Shown here piece by piece: positions 30,867 to 41,225 of a stretch of 64,000 bases of DNA. The stretch's first letter is position 1. Each line of letters starts with the position of its first letter. The stretch is taken from the NCBI RefSeq assembly GCF_000765825.2, contig NZ_JRPE02000002.1:62001-126000 (forward strand). Reading direction: 5' to 3'. This DNA is from Helicobacter magdeburgensis (GTDB taxonomy: Bacteria; Campylobacterota; Campylobacteria; Campylobacterales; Helicobacteraceae). The notes beneath the pieces were generated by a model. The model searched no databases. It was not told where the DNA came from and saw only the letters and a program-made list of their open reading frames with translations. A program made the position numbers and the translations under genes.

Positions 30867-31463
30867 CCCGATACTTTTATGCCAATGTATGCCCTACCCG
30901 CAGAAATTACCCTTTTCACACAATACGCACTCAAATCCAAAGCCTATATAGAATTTGGCTGTGGCGGTAGCACATTTTTACTCTGCTATCTTACACAAGC
31001 ACAAATCTTTAGCGTGGAATCTAACCCTACTTTTATCAATGAGCTATCCCAAAATAGCCTTATCCAAAACGCCCTTGCCCACAATCGCTTGAGATTCTAT
31101 CCCATTAATATCGGCGAAGTGCAAAAGTGGGGCTTCCCAAAAGATGAGAGCCAAAGACACAGCTTTCCACTCTATTCCCAAAGTATCTTTGTCAGTCTAG
31201 ATTCTACACTTCGCTCACAGATTGATACAATCTTTATTGATGGGCGGTTTCGCGTGGCGTGTGCTTTGAATGCGATTTTATATTGTCCGCAAAGTATCAT
31301 TATTATCCACGATTTTTTTAACCGCCCTCATTATCATATCTTGCTTGATTTTTTAGAATGTATAGATTCTGCTAATAGCCTTGGAATCTTTCAGGCAAAG
31401 CCCACACCAGATAAACAAGCTATCCTTAAGCTTTTAGAGCATTATCAGTTTGACCCAATGTAA
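30867..31463 (+). CDS. Putative SAM-dependent methyltransferase-like protein
   Basis: About 198 residues from ATG 30867; a TTG at 30798 extends the frame but ribosome sites are weak for both. YIEFGCGGSTFLLCYL resembles a class I methyltransferase motif I, with SVESNPTF as the acidic end of strand 2 and DTIFIDGRFRVACALNA as a later acidic loop. No target motif. The length is short but compatible with small-molecule methyltransferases; a catalytic role is inferred. Confidence 0.55.
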   Translation, partial: PDTFMPMYALPAEITLFTQYALKSKAYIEFGCGGSTFLLCYLTQAQIFSVESNPTFINELSQNSLIQNALAHNRLRFYPINIGEVQKWGFPKDESQRHSFPLYSQSIFVSLDSTLRSQIDTIFIDGRFRVACALNAILYCPQSIIIIHDFFNRPHYHILLDFLECIDSANSLGIFQAKPTPDKQAILKLLEHYQFDPM

Positions 31464-31551
31464 AAGCCTTTAAATTTCCCTAAATATTGAATAATCCGCC
31501 AAGCTTTAGCTATAATGCCACCTTTTAGATTCTAAATCCAAAGGATATATT

Positions 31552-32274
31552 ATGGGACGAGCATTTGAATATCGCCGAGCCGCCAAAGAAAAACGATGGG
31601 ATAAGATGAGTAAAATTTTCCCTAAACTTGCTAAAGCCATTACCGTTGCTGCCAAAGAGGGCGGATCTGACCCAGCGATGAATGCCAAGCTTCGCACCGC
31701 CATTGCCAACGCCAAGGCACAAAATATGCCAAAAGACAACATTGACGCGGCAATCAAACGAGCCAGTGGCAAAGATGGAATCTTTAGTGAAATCACCTAT
31801 GAGGGCAAGGCAGCCTATGGTGTGCTTATATTCATAGAATGCACCACAGATAACCCAACCCGCACCATCGCCAATATCAAAAGCTACTTTAACAAAACGC
31901 CAAATGCAAGTATTCTTACCAATGGCTCTATTGATTTTATGTTTTCACGCAAAAGCGTCTTTGAGTTCCGCACACAAAATAGCCACGATATAGAAGAGCT
32001 AGAACTCGCCCTTATTGATTATGGACTAGAAGAGCTAGAAAAGCTAAGCGATGAAGAGGGAGAGTATTACATCGCTTATGGAGATTATACGGACTTTGGA
32101 CGATTGAATGAAGGCTTTGAAACGCTGCAGATTCCAATCTCAAAAGCCACCCTACAGAGAATCCCAACCTCCCCAATCACACTTGATGAAACACAACTCC
32201 AAGAGATTGAAAAGCTCCTTGATAAAATTGAAGAAGATGATGATGTCCAAGCCGTTTATACAAATATTGAATAG
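31552..32274 (+). CDS. YebC/TACO1-family regulator
   Basis: 240 residues with the family start [35 protein letters not shown] and [14 protein letters not shown], then [28 protein letters not shown]. YebC proteins act as translation factors for proline-rich stretches or as transcription regulators. Confidence 0.93.
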   Translation: MGRAFEYRRAAKEKRWDKMSKIFPKLAKAITVAAKEGGSDPAMNAKLRTAIANAKAQNMPKDNIDAAIKRASGKDGIFSEITYEGKAAYGVLIFIECTTDNPTRTIANIKSYFNKTPNASILTNGSIDFMFSRKSVFEFRTQNSHDIEELELALIDYGLEELEKLSDEEGEYYIAYGDYTDFGRLNEGFETLQIPISKATLQRIPTSPITLDETQLQEIEKLLDKIEEDDDVQAVYTNIE

Positions 32275-32289
32275 CCACCAAATAACAAG

Positions 32290-32315
32290 CAGATTCTAGC
32301 CTAGCTTAGAATCTG
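32290..32315 (+). terminator. Hairpin after the YebC gene
   Basis: 8-bp stem cagattct / agaatctg with a 10-base loop just after the YebC stop. No long T-tract follows, so efficiency is uncertain. The rest of the gap to 32553 is AT-rich with no clear gene. Confidence 0.45.
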
Positions 32316-32552
32316 TGGATTTTACCCAAATCTTCATTGAAATCTTTTGGCAAAAATTTATCCAACACTCAAACATATCGTTAAATGTGATTATTTGTTG
32401 CAACCCACCCTTCCTTTTTCTCTCATAAAGTTGAAACTTTAGTAATTTAAAAAATGATTGGTTTTTTTTGAGTTAAGTCTTCAAAACATTATTTGACTAT
32501 AAAATAAATAATCCCCTAAACCTGCACATAAAAGGTTTTTGCACCGCAGTTT

Positions 32553-33326
32553 CTACCGCACTGACTTAAAATTTCTCGCATAGCAAATAATTTCTGGGCG
32601 ATACTCAAAGTGCATCGTATCATAGTGCCACCATCGCCCACCCCACACAAAGCCTTCTGCCTCAAATGCCTGAACAATCTCTAGGGGAATCTGATTTTCA
32701 TATTGATACTCGTTGCGTTCTTTTCTATCCCACAGCCAATATTTTGAAAACTGCGTATTAATATCTAGAGCAATCCCAAAGCTGTGTGGGGAAAGATTTG
32801 GAGAATCTGCGATATTACGCCAATAAAAAGCATCTTGATCACTCAAAAACTGATAATACGCCTGTGGTATATTCTCAAGCCTTTGCATTACACGAGCAAA
32901 AGCCTCACTTGTGCCATTAAGCGTTGTAACAACAACAAAACCTTTTTCAAAACGATGTGGAAACCACGGCAACTTCACAAGATGAGCCTTCACCTCATCT
33001 GCTGAATGCCCATAAATCTCTTTGTAGAATCCCAAATGCCTTACCCTAGAAGTATCTTTATTGCGATCTAGCACATTGCCTTGGAGTGGGTAGGGATAGG
33101 TAAAAGCATCGTTCATATCAGGGGAGAGAATCTTCTCATCATAGTCCTTCTCCCTGCCATCATTCCATACAAATCTTGCCCCAGATTCAAGCACCACTTC
33201 ATTATCGGCAATCCTTACCACCTGCGGGTAATGCCTTTTTACGCACTCCTGTGCGAGAGCATCATCTATCTCTTGTGCTCCAAGCATTACAACCATACAT
33301 ACATATAAACACGCTATTCGCTTCAT
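32553..33326 (-). CDS. M15-family D,D/L,D-peptidase, exported
   Basis: 257 residues with a signal peptide. SPHSFGIALDIN (SxHxxGxAxD) and WGGRWWHYDTMHFEYRPE (ExxxWxxH..HFE) are the zinc motifs of VanY/CwlK-like peptidases. It cuts peptidoglycan peptides in the periplasm. It faces the YebC gene and is apparently monocistronic. Confidence 0.88.
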   Translation of the reverse strand: MKRIACLYVCMVVMLGAQEIDDALAQECVKRHYPQVVRIADNEVVLESGARFVWNDGREKDYDEKILSPDMNDAFTYPYPLQGNVLDRNKDTSRVRHLGFYKEIYGHSADEVKAHLVKLPWFPHRFEKGFVVVTTLNGTSEAFARVMQRLENIPQAYYQFLSDQDAFYWRNIADSPNLSPHSFGIALDINTQFSKYWLWDRKERNEYQYENQIPLEIVQAFEAEGFVWGGRWWHYDTMHFEYRPEIICYARNFKSVR

Positions 33327-33397
33327 ATCCCTACCCTAGAATCTACGCTTATATCGCAATTATAGCTTGTTTTTGTATATTGTATCGCACCCTTTTG

Positions 33398-36300
33398 TTA
33401 AAACTTATCTTCCGCCTTAGGCTTATAGAATCTCTGCAACCAATCATCAAGCGGCACAAGCAATCGATACAACGCAGGAACGATAAGCAAACTCAAAAAC
33501 ATAGAGAAAAGTAGCCCTCCAATAATACAAATCCCCATAGGCGACTTCATACCAGCACCCGAGCCAACAGAAATAGCCAAAGGTATCATACCAAACACCA
33601 TAGCAATCGTTGTCATCAAAATGGGTCGTAGCCGAGATTCTCCAGCAAGGATAAGTGCTTCATCAGTGCTATACCCCTCTTTTCTTTTCTCATTTGCCAC
33701 ATCAATGAGCAAAGTCGCATTTTTCCCAACAAGCCCCATAAGTATCATAAGCCCCATAAGCGAGAACATACTGAAAGGCTGCCCCACAACAAAGAGCGCG
33801 ATAAATGCACCAGAAAAGCTAAAAGGCAAGGTCATCATAATAACAATAGGCTGCAAAAAGCTCTCATACAACGCCGCAAGGATAAGATAAATAAGCACAA
33901 TAGCCGTTAAAACCGCTACAAGAAAAGCTATCATCATCTCCTGTGCATTTTCTGCTTCACCTTGAAGTCTAAAAGTCGCTCCAGATTCAAGCCACTCACC
34001 CTGCTTTTGAGCGGTAATTTTCATCATATCACCCAGAGAAATTCCAGAATCTTTTACAGGGTAGGCATACACAGTTAGCGATCTTTGCCTATCAAGACGC
34101 GTAATAACTGATGGAGCGGTTGTAGATTCTATCTCCACAAGCCCTTCTACAAACATCAACTCCCCATTGCCATTTTTCACTTGCAGTTTCTTAATATCAT
34201 TGATGGAGATTCTATCCGTATTAGGCACGCGTATAGTAATATCATACTCTTTCCCACGCTCTTTATAATACCCAATCGCCGCTTCCCCAGAGAATGCCCC
34301 TCGCACGACATTACCAATCTCTTTTGCACTCACACCATAGCGACTAGCATTCTGCTTTAGCACCCGCAAACGATATTCAGGCAAGTTATCCGCAGCATTG
34401 ATATGGATATTATCTACCTTTCCTGCCAACAATGGATCGTTTTTGAGTAATGCAATAAGATTGTCTTTTGATTTATGCAAACTCTCATCAGTTGGGGCTA
34501 AGATTGCTACTTGATAAGGGGAGTTATCCCCTCCACCCATATCGGAGACTTCTGATAGTGAAATGACAAATTCATTAGCCAGCTCGCTACTTTTAAGCTT
34601 TTCACCCACTTCCGCCATAATCTCAAACTGAGAAAGTTTCCGCTCTTTAATAGGCTTTAAACGCGCATAAATTTGAGCCTTAAAGATATTTTTTTCATTT
34701 GTATAGCCAATCTGCAATGAAGTAAATTCCACATTCTCATTTGCCATAACAATATCTTGCAAGATTCCCGTTTTTTCTTTCATTGCACTCATACTAATGC
34801 CGGGCTTTGTCTCCAAAAAGACTTGAAATTCACTCTTATCATCAGGGATAATAAACTCCATACCAATCTTAGCTAGTAGCATAATAGATAAGAAAAACAC
34901 GCCAATAACGCCCACAATCACCTTAATCTTATTTCGCAACACAAAAGCAAGGGTTTTGACATAATAGCCATCAAGTGCTTTAAAAAATGGCTCTGTGCAA
35001 TAATAGAATCTTGAATGCTTGGGATTTACCACGATTGAAGAAACCATAGGGATAATGGTAATAACAACAATATATGAGATTCCAATAGCCGCTGCTACGG
35101 TTATCCCAAAGCTTTGAAAAAATCTCCCCACAATCCCACTCATACTTCCCACAGGGATAAATACCGAAAGCAACATAGCCGAAATGGCAATGAGTGCAAA
35201 GCCAATCTCACGCACACCCTCATAGGCTGCCTCACGCTTACGCATACCAGATTCTAGCTTTTTATGGATATTCTCAATCACAACAATAGCATCATCAATA
35301 ATAATCCCAATAGCAAGAGCCACCGCAAGAAGTGTCAGCATATTGAGTGAAAATCCAAAGAAATTCATCAAAGCAAAAGTCCCAAAAATAGAAATAGGAA
35401 TGCTGATAGCCGATACAAGCGTAATACTCACGCTTCTTAGGAACATAAATACAACAAATACCGCCAAAAATACCCCTAAAAGCACATCAAATTCAACAGA
35501 AGCAATGGCTGAACGAACATTTTGTGTCGTATCTTTAAATGCCATTACTTCATAATCAGGGCTAATAGCTTCAATCTGTGGCAGGACTTTCATCACCGCA
35601 TCAGCAATGGCAATATCATTTGCCCCAGAAATTTTTTGCACCTCAAAAATCACACCGGGTGTTTTGTTTAAAGACGCAAAAGTCTTATCTTCTTCAATCC
35701 CATCTTCAATAGTTGCAATATCCCCCAATCTAATGCCTTCAGCCACGCGGATATTCCCCACATCGCTTAAATCCGTGCTTTGTGCATCTGTGGTGATTGC
35801 CCACTCTTGCAATGTGCCAATAAGCCTACCGCCGTCTATCTCAAGATTCTCTAACCCTATTTTATTTGAAATGTCTGTGTAAGTTAGCCCATATTTATTT
35901 AGCATACTAGGGCTTACAAAGATTCTAATCTGTCGCTCTCTATGCCCTCTCATCTCCACGCCACCAACGCCAGAGATTTTTTGCAATAACGGCTTAATAT
36001 TATCCTTAGCGTGTCGCATAAGCTCGGCTGAACCCACCTTATCACTTGTAAGAAAAATTGAAACTATCGGCATAGAAGAGCTATCAAATTTATTGATACT
36101 TGGTGTCTTTACTCCAGAATCTAGCTGCAAAGACCCCACCTTATCTCGCACATCATTGACCGCACTATCAAGGGGCTTTTCTAGCTCAAACTGCACGATA
36201 ACCATACTTACATTTCTTGCAGAGCTTGAAGTTACTTTTTTAATCCCATCAATCCCCATAACCGCTTCTTCAATCTTATCGGTTACCTTTGTCTCTACAA

Positions 36301-36466
36301 TCTCTGCACTTGCTCCCGGATAGCTTGTAATCACCACAGCCACAGGAAAATCAATATCCGGAAAAAGTGAAGTTGGCATTTTTTTTACACCCAAAAACCC
36401 AAAAAACAAAATCGCAAAAGCAAACATTAAAGTTGTAATGGGACGAGTAATGGCAAACTTATACAT
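33398..36466 (-). CDS. hefC: RND efflux pump, inner-membrane transporter
   Basis: 1022 residues, AcrB/HefC type: twelve membrane helices, the TM4 acidic pair in ALAIGIIIDDAIVVIENI, two large periplasmic loops, and a C-terminal GLVGKNATLLID. It forms a tripartite pump with the adjacent MFP and TolC genes; gene order matches hefABC of H. pylori. It starts in the stop of the MFP gene. Likely exports drugs and bile salts. Confidence 0.9.
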   Translation of the reverse strand: MYKFAITRPITTLMFAFAILFFGFLGVKKMPTSLFPDIDFPVAVVITSYPGASAEIVETKVTDKIEEAVMGIDGIKKVTSSSARNVSMVIVQFELEKPLDSAVNDVRDKVGSLQLDSGVKTPSINKFDSSSMPIVSIFLTSDKVGSAELMRHAKDNIKPLLQKISGVGGVEMRGHRERQIRIFVSPSMLNKYGLTYTDISNKIGLENLEIDGGRLIGTLQEWAITTDAQSTDLSDVGNIRVAEGIRLGDIATIEDGIEEDKTFASLNKTPGVIFEVQKISGANDIAIADAVMKVLPQIEAISPDYEVMAFKDTTQNVRSAIASVEFDVLLGVFLAVFVVFMFLRSVSITLVSAISIPISIFGTFALMNFFGFSLNMLTLLAVALAIGIIIDDAIVVIENIHKKLESGMRKREAAYEGVREIGFALIAISAMLLSVFIPVGSMSGIVGRFFQSFGITVAAAIGISYIVVITIIPMVSSIVVNPKHSRFYYCTEPFFKALDGYYVKTLAFVLRNKIKVIVGVIGVFFLSIMLLAKIGMEFIIPDDKSEFQVFLETKPGISMSAMKEKTGILQDIVMANENVEFTSLQIGYTNEKNIFKAQIYARLKPIKERKLSQFEIMAEVGEKLKSSELANEFVISLSEVSDMGGGDNSPYQVAILAPTDESLHKSKDNLIALLKNDPLLAGKVDNIHINAADNLPEYRLRVLKQNASRYGVSAKEIGNVVRGAFSGEAAIGYYKERGKEYDITIRVPNTDRISINDIKKLQVKNGNGELMFVEGLVEIESTTAPSVITRLDRQRSLTVYAYPVKDSGISLGDMMKITAQKQGEWLESGATFRLQGEAENAQEMMIAFLVAVLTAIVLIYLILAALYESFLQPIVIMMTLPFSFSGAFIALFVVGQPFSMFSLMGLMILMGLVGKNATLLIDVANEKRKEGYSTDEALILAGESRLRPILMTTIAMVFGMIPLAISVGSGAGMKSPMGICIIGGLLFSMFLSLLIVPALYRLLVPLDDWLQRFYKPKAEDKF

Positions 36467-37164
36467 TATTTTGTCCTTATATAGCCATCACCAAATGTCC
36501 CGGGAATCACACCTTGGACTATGGCTTCAGCTTTGACTTTGCGTGTGCTTGTGCTAGCAGTTGGATAAATTTTGCTAATAGTTGTATGCAAATCCTCTTT
36601 TCTCCCATCAATGCGGAAGTCAAATCTATCACCCACCTTAACCTTACTGATATATTTAAAATCAAATTCAAGCACAAGCTTTACATCTTTGGTTATCAGC
36701 CTAAAAAGCTTTGTGCTATTAGCACTCACACCATCGCCTAGCTCAATCTCTTTAGAAGCGATTACACCATCAAAAGGAGCTTTAAGCTGCGTTTTACTCA
36801 ACATTGCCATTTGATAAGAATAGTCCGCCTCAAGCTTTTTATATTCTGATTTATACCTATCAAGTGTGTTTCTATCCACAGCTCCACCACTTCTTTGGTA
36901 TCGTTCATATTGTCTTTTAGCAAAAATATATTGCTGCTCCGTTGAACGCGCTTGAGATTCTATATCTTGATTAAAAAGTGTGAGAAGTAAATCTCCTTTT
37001 TTTACTTCACTCCCCACATCAACTAAAATATTTGATACAATCCCGCTCGTTGCGAGATTCAAATTCGCATCTTTTATCGCTTCAGCATTAAAAATCGCAT
37101 ATACATCTTCACCCGCATACATATGCGATAATAACATTAATCCCACCAATAGAATCTTTCTCAT
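36466..37164 (-). CDS. hefB: RND membrane fusion protein
   Basis: 232 residues, a short member: signal peptide, lipoyl half-motifs around IVSNILVDVGSEVKKGDLLLTL and LKAPFDGVIASKEIELGDGV, a short coiled hairpin between, and a beta barrel. It lacks a long C-terminal domain, as in H. pylori HefB. It couples the pump to the TolC channel. Confidence 0.88.
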   Translation of the reverse strand: MRKILLVGLMLLSHMYAGEDVYAIFNAEAIKDANLNLATSGIVSNILVDVGSEVKKGDLLLTLFNQDIESQARSTEQQYIFAKRQYERYQRSGGAVDRNTLDRYKSEYKKLEADYSYQMAMLSKTQLKAPFDGVIASKEIELGDGVSANSTKLFRLITKDVKLVLEFDFKYISKVKVGDRFDFRIDGRKEDLHTTISKIYPTASTSTRKVKAEAIVQGVIPGTFGDGYIRTK

Positions 37165-37198
37165 CTTTACTCCTTTATTTGTCGCTTACTACTCAAAT

Positions 37199-38617
37199 TT
37201 ATTCAATGTGTTGAGCCAAATCCTGTCCGCTGTAATAAATATAATATGCTTTTTGCATTTCATAGTTATTTAACGCCTGATTATAAGTCGCCTCTGCCTC
37301 TACCTTTTTTGTCAAAGACTGCAAATAATCTGTGAAGTTTAGAATCTGTGCATCATATTTTTTAGCCACATTGTCAAAAGCAATATTTGCCGAACGCAAT
37401 GCCGCCTCACTTGCCTTAATTTTTGCTACGGCAATCTCTAGGCTTTTACGATACATTCTTTCATCTTTTTTTTGCTCTTCTTTTTTATAGGCAAGCTCTT
37501 TAAGTGATTTCATATAGCCAAGCCTTGCCGCTTCATTTTGACGATAAATTGTTAGAGCATCAAGGTGGATTGTCGCACTTATCATAATTTGATTTTGATT
37601 GAGTGGGAATGAACGCTGAATCATAGGAAGCATATCATTTGCACTCATACCCAGTGGCAAGTCCTTGAATGCAAGAGAGCCATTTTTAGTAATATCACTA
37701 TTAATCACATAGGTATCACTCACACTTACAATGGGCAAATAATTAATCTGTCTTGCTTGATATTTAGCACTTTGAGCTTGGAAGTTAAGCATATTCAAAT
37801 CGTGTCTATTCTCATCAAGTTTAAAAAGTGGCGTTTTGATAGTCTTACGCTCTAGTGCCTCTACTTCAGTATTTGATAAAAGTGAAAGCATAAATTTATT
37901 CTTTTCAATCTCCATTTTAATATTAGCAAGTTCGTGTTCTGTGGCAAGGACTTCTGCACGCAAAGATTCTACATCATCAATAGTCGTAAGCCCTGCATTA
38001 TACAAACGCTCCACGCGTTTAATATTAGATTCAAGTTGTGTGCGTTTCTGCTCAAGGCTTAAAAGCTGTGCGCGGTTGGTAAAATACCCATAATACTGCT
38101 CAATGATATTTAAAAATAATTGATCTTTTGTATGCTCCTTATCTTCAATACTTGCACGATACAATGAGCCTTTCTCACGCACTTTATTATAAGTCTTAAA
38201 TCCGCTGAAAATCTCCCAATTCGCCTTGGCACTGCTTGTATGAGCTTTTAGACGCATACTTGGATTGTCCGTATCTTGGTATTGATATGCCCCATCAAGT
38301 GTGGGTAAAAACTCCCCATAAGCCGCACGATTTACCGCTTGGGCTTGTAAAATTGCCAATTCTTTAGCCTCAAGATTGTAATTTTTCTTTGCCCCCTCTA
38401 ATAATTCAGCCAAAGTAAAAAGCCGCCCTGAAGCCTTATCTGTCTCGCCCTTATTTGTTGGGGTTTGACTACTCCCTTGAATTTGTAGATTATCTTTTGT
38501 AGATTCAATCTCTTCAAACCGATATACTTTTTCAGATTCAAAATTATCGTTTTGAATCTCCGCAAACATCTGCGAAGCGAATACAAATGCTATGCATACA
38601 ATACTTTTTCTCATCAT
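37199..38617 (-). CDS. hefA: TolC-family outer membrane efflux channel
   Basis: 472 residues with a signal peptide and two copies of the TolC helical pattern. The N-terminal 60 residues are Ser/Thr-rich, then LAELLEGAKKNYNLEAKELAI, GLTTIDDVESLRAEV and a final long helix. It is the outer channel of the adjacent pump. Confidence 0.88.
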   Translation of the reverse strand: MMRKSIVCIAFVFASQMFAEIQNDNFESEKVYRFEEIESTKDNLQIQGSSQTPTNKGETDKASGRLFTLAELLEGAKKNYNLEAKELAILQAQAVNRAAYGEFLPTLDGAYQYQDTDNPSMRLKAHTSSAKANWEIFSGFKTYNKVREKGSLYRASIEDKEHTKDQLFLNIIEQYYGYFTNRAQLLSLEQKRTQLESNIKRVERLYNAGLTTIDDVESLRAEVLATEHELANIKMEIEKNKFMLSLLSNTEVEALERKTIKTPLFKLDENRHDLNMLNFQAQSAKYQARQINYLPIVSVSDTYVINSDITKNGSLAFKDLPLGMSANDMLPMIQRSFPLNQNQIMISATIHLDALTIYRQNEAARLGYMKSLKELAYKKEEQKKDERMYRKSLEIAVAKIKASEAALRSANIAFDNVAKKYDAQILNFTDYLQSLTKKVEAEATYNQALNNYEMQKAYYIYYSGQDLAQHIE

Positions 38618-38727
38618 ACAATAACTCCTAAGTGATGATTATAAAAATTTGGAGTGGGATTTTAGCCAAATTTTGTAAATAGTTGCATATACAACTATTT
38701 ACAAAATAGGTAAAAACGCAGGGGATT

Positions 38728-39486
38728 CTAACATACAATGCGTGAAGTATGTGTGTAAAGATTTAGCGTATCACCACGAGCAAAGCCTACAAGGCTCACT
38801 CCTAAAAGTTGAGCAGACTTAATGCCAAGATGTGTTGTAGCCGCACGAGAAATCACCATAGGAATATCACTCATCGCCGCTTTTATCACCATCTCCATTG
38901 AGAGCCTCCCGCTCACTATTAAAATAGAATCTTGCAAACTCAAATGACTTAGTCTTGCCATACCAATGACTTTATCAATGGCATTATGTCGCCCCACATC
39001 TTCGCATATAAGCGTTTTTTCACACACAAGCATAGCCTTATGCACACAGCCTGTCTGCGAAAAAAGCTCACTTGGGGTATTAAACTCATCAATCAACTCA
39101 AAGATTCTATCCGCACTCACTCGCATTGTTGAAGCGATAAATTTCTGCGTAATCTCACCATCAAAATTCGCACTCACCCCCACACAGCAACCTGTTGTTA
39201 AGGTTTTTTCTTTATGGAGATGAGCGAGTTTAGATTCTTTAATTTTAGCTTGCATATACACACTTAAGCCATCTTTGGCAATCTCAAGCGAGAGAATATC
39301 ATCAACAGATTCTAACACACCTTCATTAAGTAAGAATCCTACCAAATGAGCGTCTTGGTGATAAGGCAAACTCATCACCGATAAAAGCTTTGTGCCATTA
39401 AGATAAAAGGCTATGCGTTGCTCTTCAACAACATCATCTTGCAATGTCTCCGCCCTGCCATCTCTATGGATTCTTAGCATACGCAT
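38728..39486 (-). CDS. fdhD: Formate dehydrogenase sulfurtransferase FdhD
   Basis: About 252 residues from ATG 39486; GTG 39507 or TTG 39528 upstream are alternatives. VVEEQRIAFYLNG, GFLLNEGV, TTGCCVGVSA (the active cysteine region), SETG-like HKAMLVCEKTLICEDVGRHNAIDKVIG are FdhD features. It transfers sulphur to the molybdenum cofactor of FdhA. Last gene of the formate dehydrogenase operon. Confidence 0.88.
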   Translation of the reverse strand: MRMLRIHRDGRAETLQDDVVEEQRIAFYLNGTKLLSVMSLPYHQDAHLVGFLLNEGVLESVDDILSLEIAKDGLSVYMQAKIKESKLAHLHKEKTLTTGCCVGVSANFDGEITQKFIASTMRVSADRIFELIDEFNTPSELFSQTGCVHKAMLVCEKTLICEDVGRHNAIDKVIGMARLSHLSLQDSILIVSGRLSMEMVIKAAMSDIPMVISRAATTHLGIKSAQLLGVSLVGFARGDTLNLYTHTSRIVC

Positions 39487-39532
39487 TTTATGCAAAACTT
39501 TTTCCACACAAGCCCTTTTACAGCACAAACAC

Positions 39533-40561
39533 TTAATGTTTAAAACGCATAGAATCTAACTTGCCTTGAGCCTTTAAATCTTTGTAATAAAGGCTATGAA
39601 GCATAGAGAGTTCTTCCTCGCCCATTTTACCATTGATGATAGATTCCATAGCACCTTCAATGGCAAAGACTGCCATATAAATATGCGTTATCAAAAGGGC
39701 AATGACAGCAAAACCAAGCACATTATGCAAAATCGCCATAAGACGCAAGGTATTAATATCCGTGCATTGAAAGAACATAACCGCCCCGGTGAAAACCATC
39801 ACGCCTCCACCAAGTGTAGCCACCCAAAACCACATTTTCTGCCCGGCATTAAATTTATGTGCAGGAACTTCGCGATTAACCTTATCTAAATAACCGCCTA
39901 GAATCATCATCCACTTAATATCATAGGATTTAAACAGACAATCTTTCGCCCACATCAAAAACATCAATGTCCCAAACACAGCAAAAAATAAAGTAGCAAA
40001 CCCGTGCACATCTCGTGCAAAGCGTATCAACGCACCGCCACCAAGCTTATCGCCAAAGACCATCATAAGCCCTGTAAGACAGAGCATTACAAAAGGCACT
40101 GCCGCACACCAATGCACGATAATGTTGTATTTTGTAAAAACAACCAAAAAGCTATCGTGTGAATAGTGTCGCTTCCCAACAATCTTATAATGCCCATAAA
40201 ACGCCATTGGCACAAAAATCACAATCAGCAAAAAGATAAGGGCAAAATACTGCTCTTGCAAAATTGTAAAAAGCTCTCCCAAACCATTCCAGCCACGAAT
40301 CCCGCCAATATCTTCGCCGTGAGTGAGAGGCTCTATACTCCCACCCTTGCCTACAACAACGCTAGATTCTATCACCCCAGCTGTGTTTGTGCCTAAGCCC
40401 CAATTTTTAATGGCTTCAATTTGTGCCGTGCCATAAATATCAGTATTTGTCTTAAATGTAATTGCACCCTTTGGCTCGCTCACACTTACTGAATCTCCCG
40501 CACCATACGCATTAAGCAGACTTAACACACACCCAAGCAACGCTATAAAGATATGTTTCAT
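39533..40561 (-). CDS. fdhC: Formate dehydrogenase cytochrome b subunit
   Basis: 342 residues with a signal peptide and a periplasmic N-terminal part, then four membrane helices with His ligands for two b haems (HWCAAVPFVMLCLTG, VHGFATLFF, LHNVLGF). It moves electrons from FdhB to menaquinone. It follows fdhB by 17 bases. Confidence 0.9.
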   Translation of the reverse strand: MKHIFIALLGCVLSLLNAYGAGDSVSVSEPKGAITFKTNTDIYGTAQIEAIKNWGLGTNTAGVIESSVVVGKGGSIEPLTHGEDIGGIRGWNGLGELFTILQEQYFALIFLLIVIFVPMAFYGHYKIVGKRHYSHDSFLVVFTKYNIIVHWCAAVPFVMLCLTGLMMVFGDKLGGGALIRFARDVHGFATLFFAVFGTLMFLMWAKDCLFKSYDIKWMMILGGYLDKVNREVPAHKFNAGQKMWFWVATLGGGVMVFTGAVMFFQCTDINTLRLMAILHNVLGFAVIALLITHIYMAVFAIEGAMESIINGKMGEEELSMLHSLYYKDLKAQGKLDSMRFKH

Positions 40562-40578
40562 TCATCACTCCTTATGGA

Positions 40579-41214
40579 TTAATCACCATAGGCTTTTTGC
40601 CAAGTATGCGGTGTCCTTGCAGGATCTAGCCCTTTTTTCAAAGCACGCTCACGGATAATTGCACTTACATCATCGCTTCCACCTGCTAAAAGTGCCTTTG
40701 TAGAGCACATCGCCGCACACGCAGGGACTTTGCCTTCAGCAATGCGATTTTGCCCATATAGGCGATACTCCTCTTCGCTATTTGTTTCTTCGGGACCACC
40801 AGCACAAAATGTGCATTTATCCATTGAGCCGCGTGAGCCAAATACATCAGATTTAGGGAATTGTGGTGCGCCAAAAGGACAAGCATACAAGCAATATCCA
40901 CAGCCAATGCAAGTTTTCTTATCGTGCAAGACAATTCCATCTGCACGGATATAAAAGCAATCCACTGGGCAGACTTTCGCACAAGGTGCATCAGCACAAT
41001 GCATACAAGCAATAGATATGGATTTTTCCGCACCTTGTATCCCATCATTGAGCGTTACAACGCGTCTTCTATTAATCCCCACAGGCAAGTGGTGAGCTTC
41101 TTTACACGCTACATCACAGCCGTGGCAATCAATACAACGATTATCATCGCAATAAAACTTGATTCTTGCGTGTCCGGGATCATTTAAGCCCGTTTTCAAT
41201 AAAGTATCACTCAT
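40579..41214 (-). CDS. fdhB: Formate dehydrogenase iron-sulphur subunit
   Basis: 211 residues with four ferredoxin-type clusters: CIDCHGCDVACKE, CMHCADAPCAKVCP, CIGCGYCLYACP, and CTFC..CAAMC. Transfers electrons from FdhA to FdhC on the periplasmic side. Confidence 0.93.
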   Translation of the reverse strand: MSDTLLKTGLNDPGHARIKFYCDDNRCIDCHGCDVACKEAHHLPVGINRRRVVTLNDGIQGAEKSISIACMHCADAPCAKVCPVDCFYIRADGIVLHDKKTCIGCGYCLYACPFGAPQFPKSDVFGSRGSMDKCTFCAGGPEETNSEEEYRLYGQNRIAEGKVPACAAMCSTKALLAGGSDDVSAIIRERALKKGLDPARTPHTWQKAYGD

Positions 41215-41225
41215 CGCCTACCTCC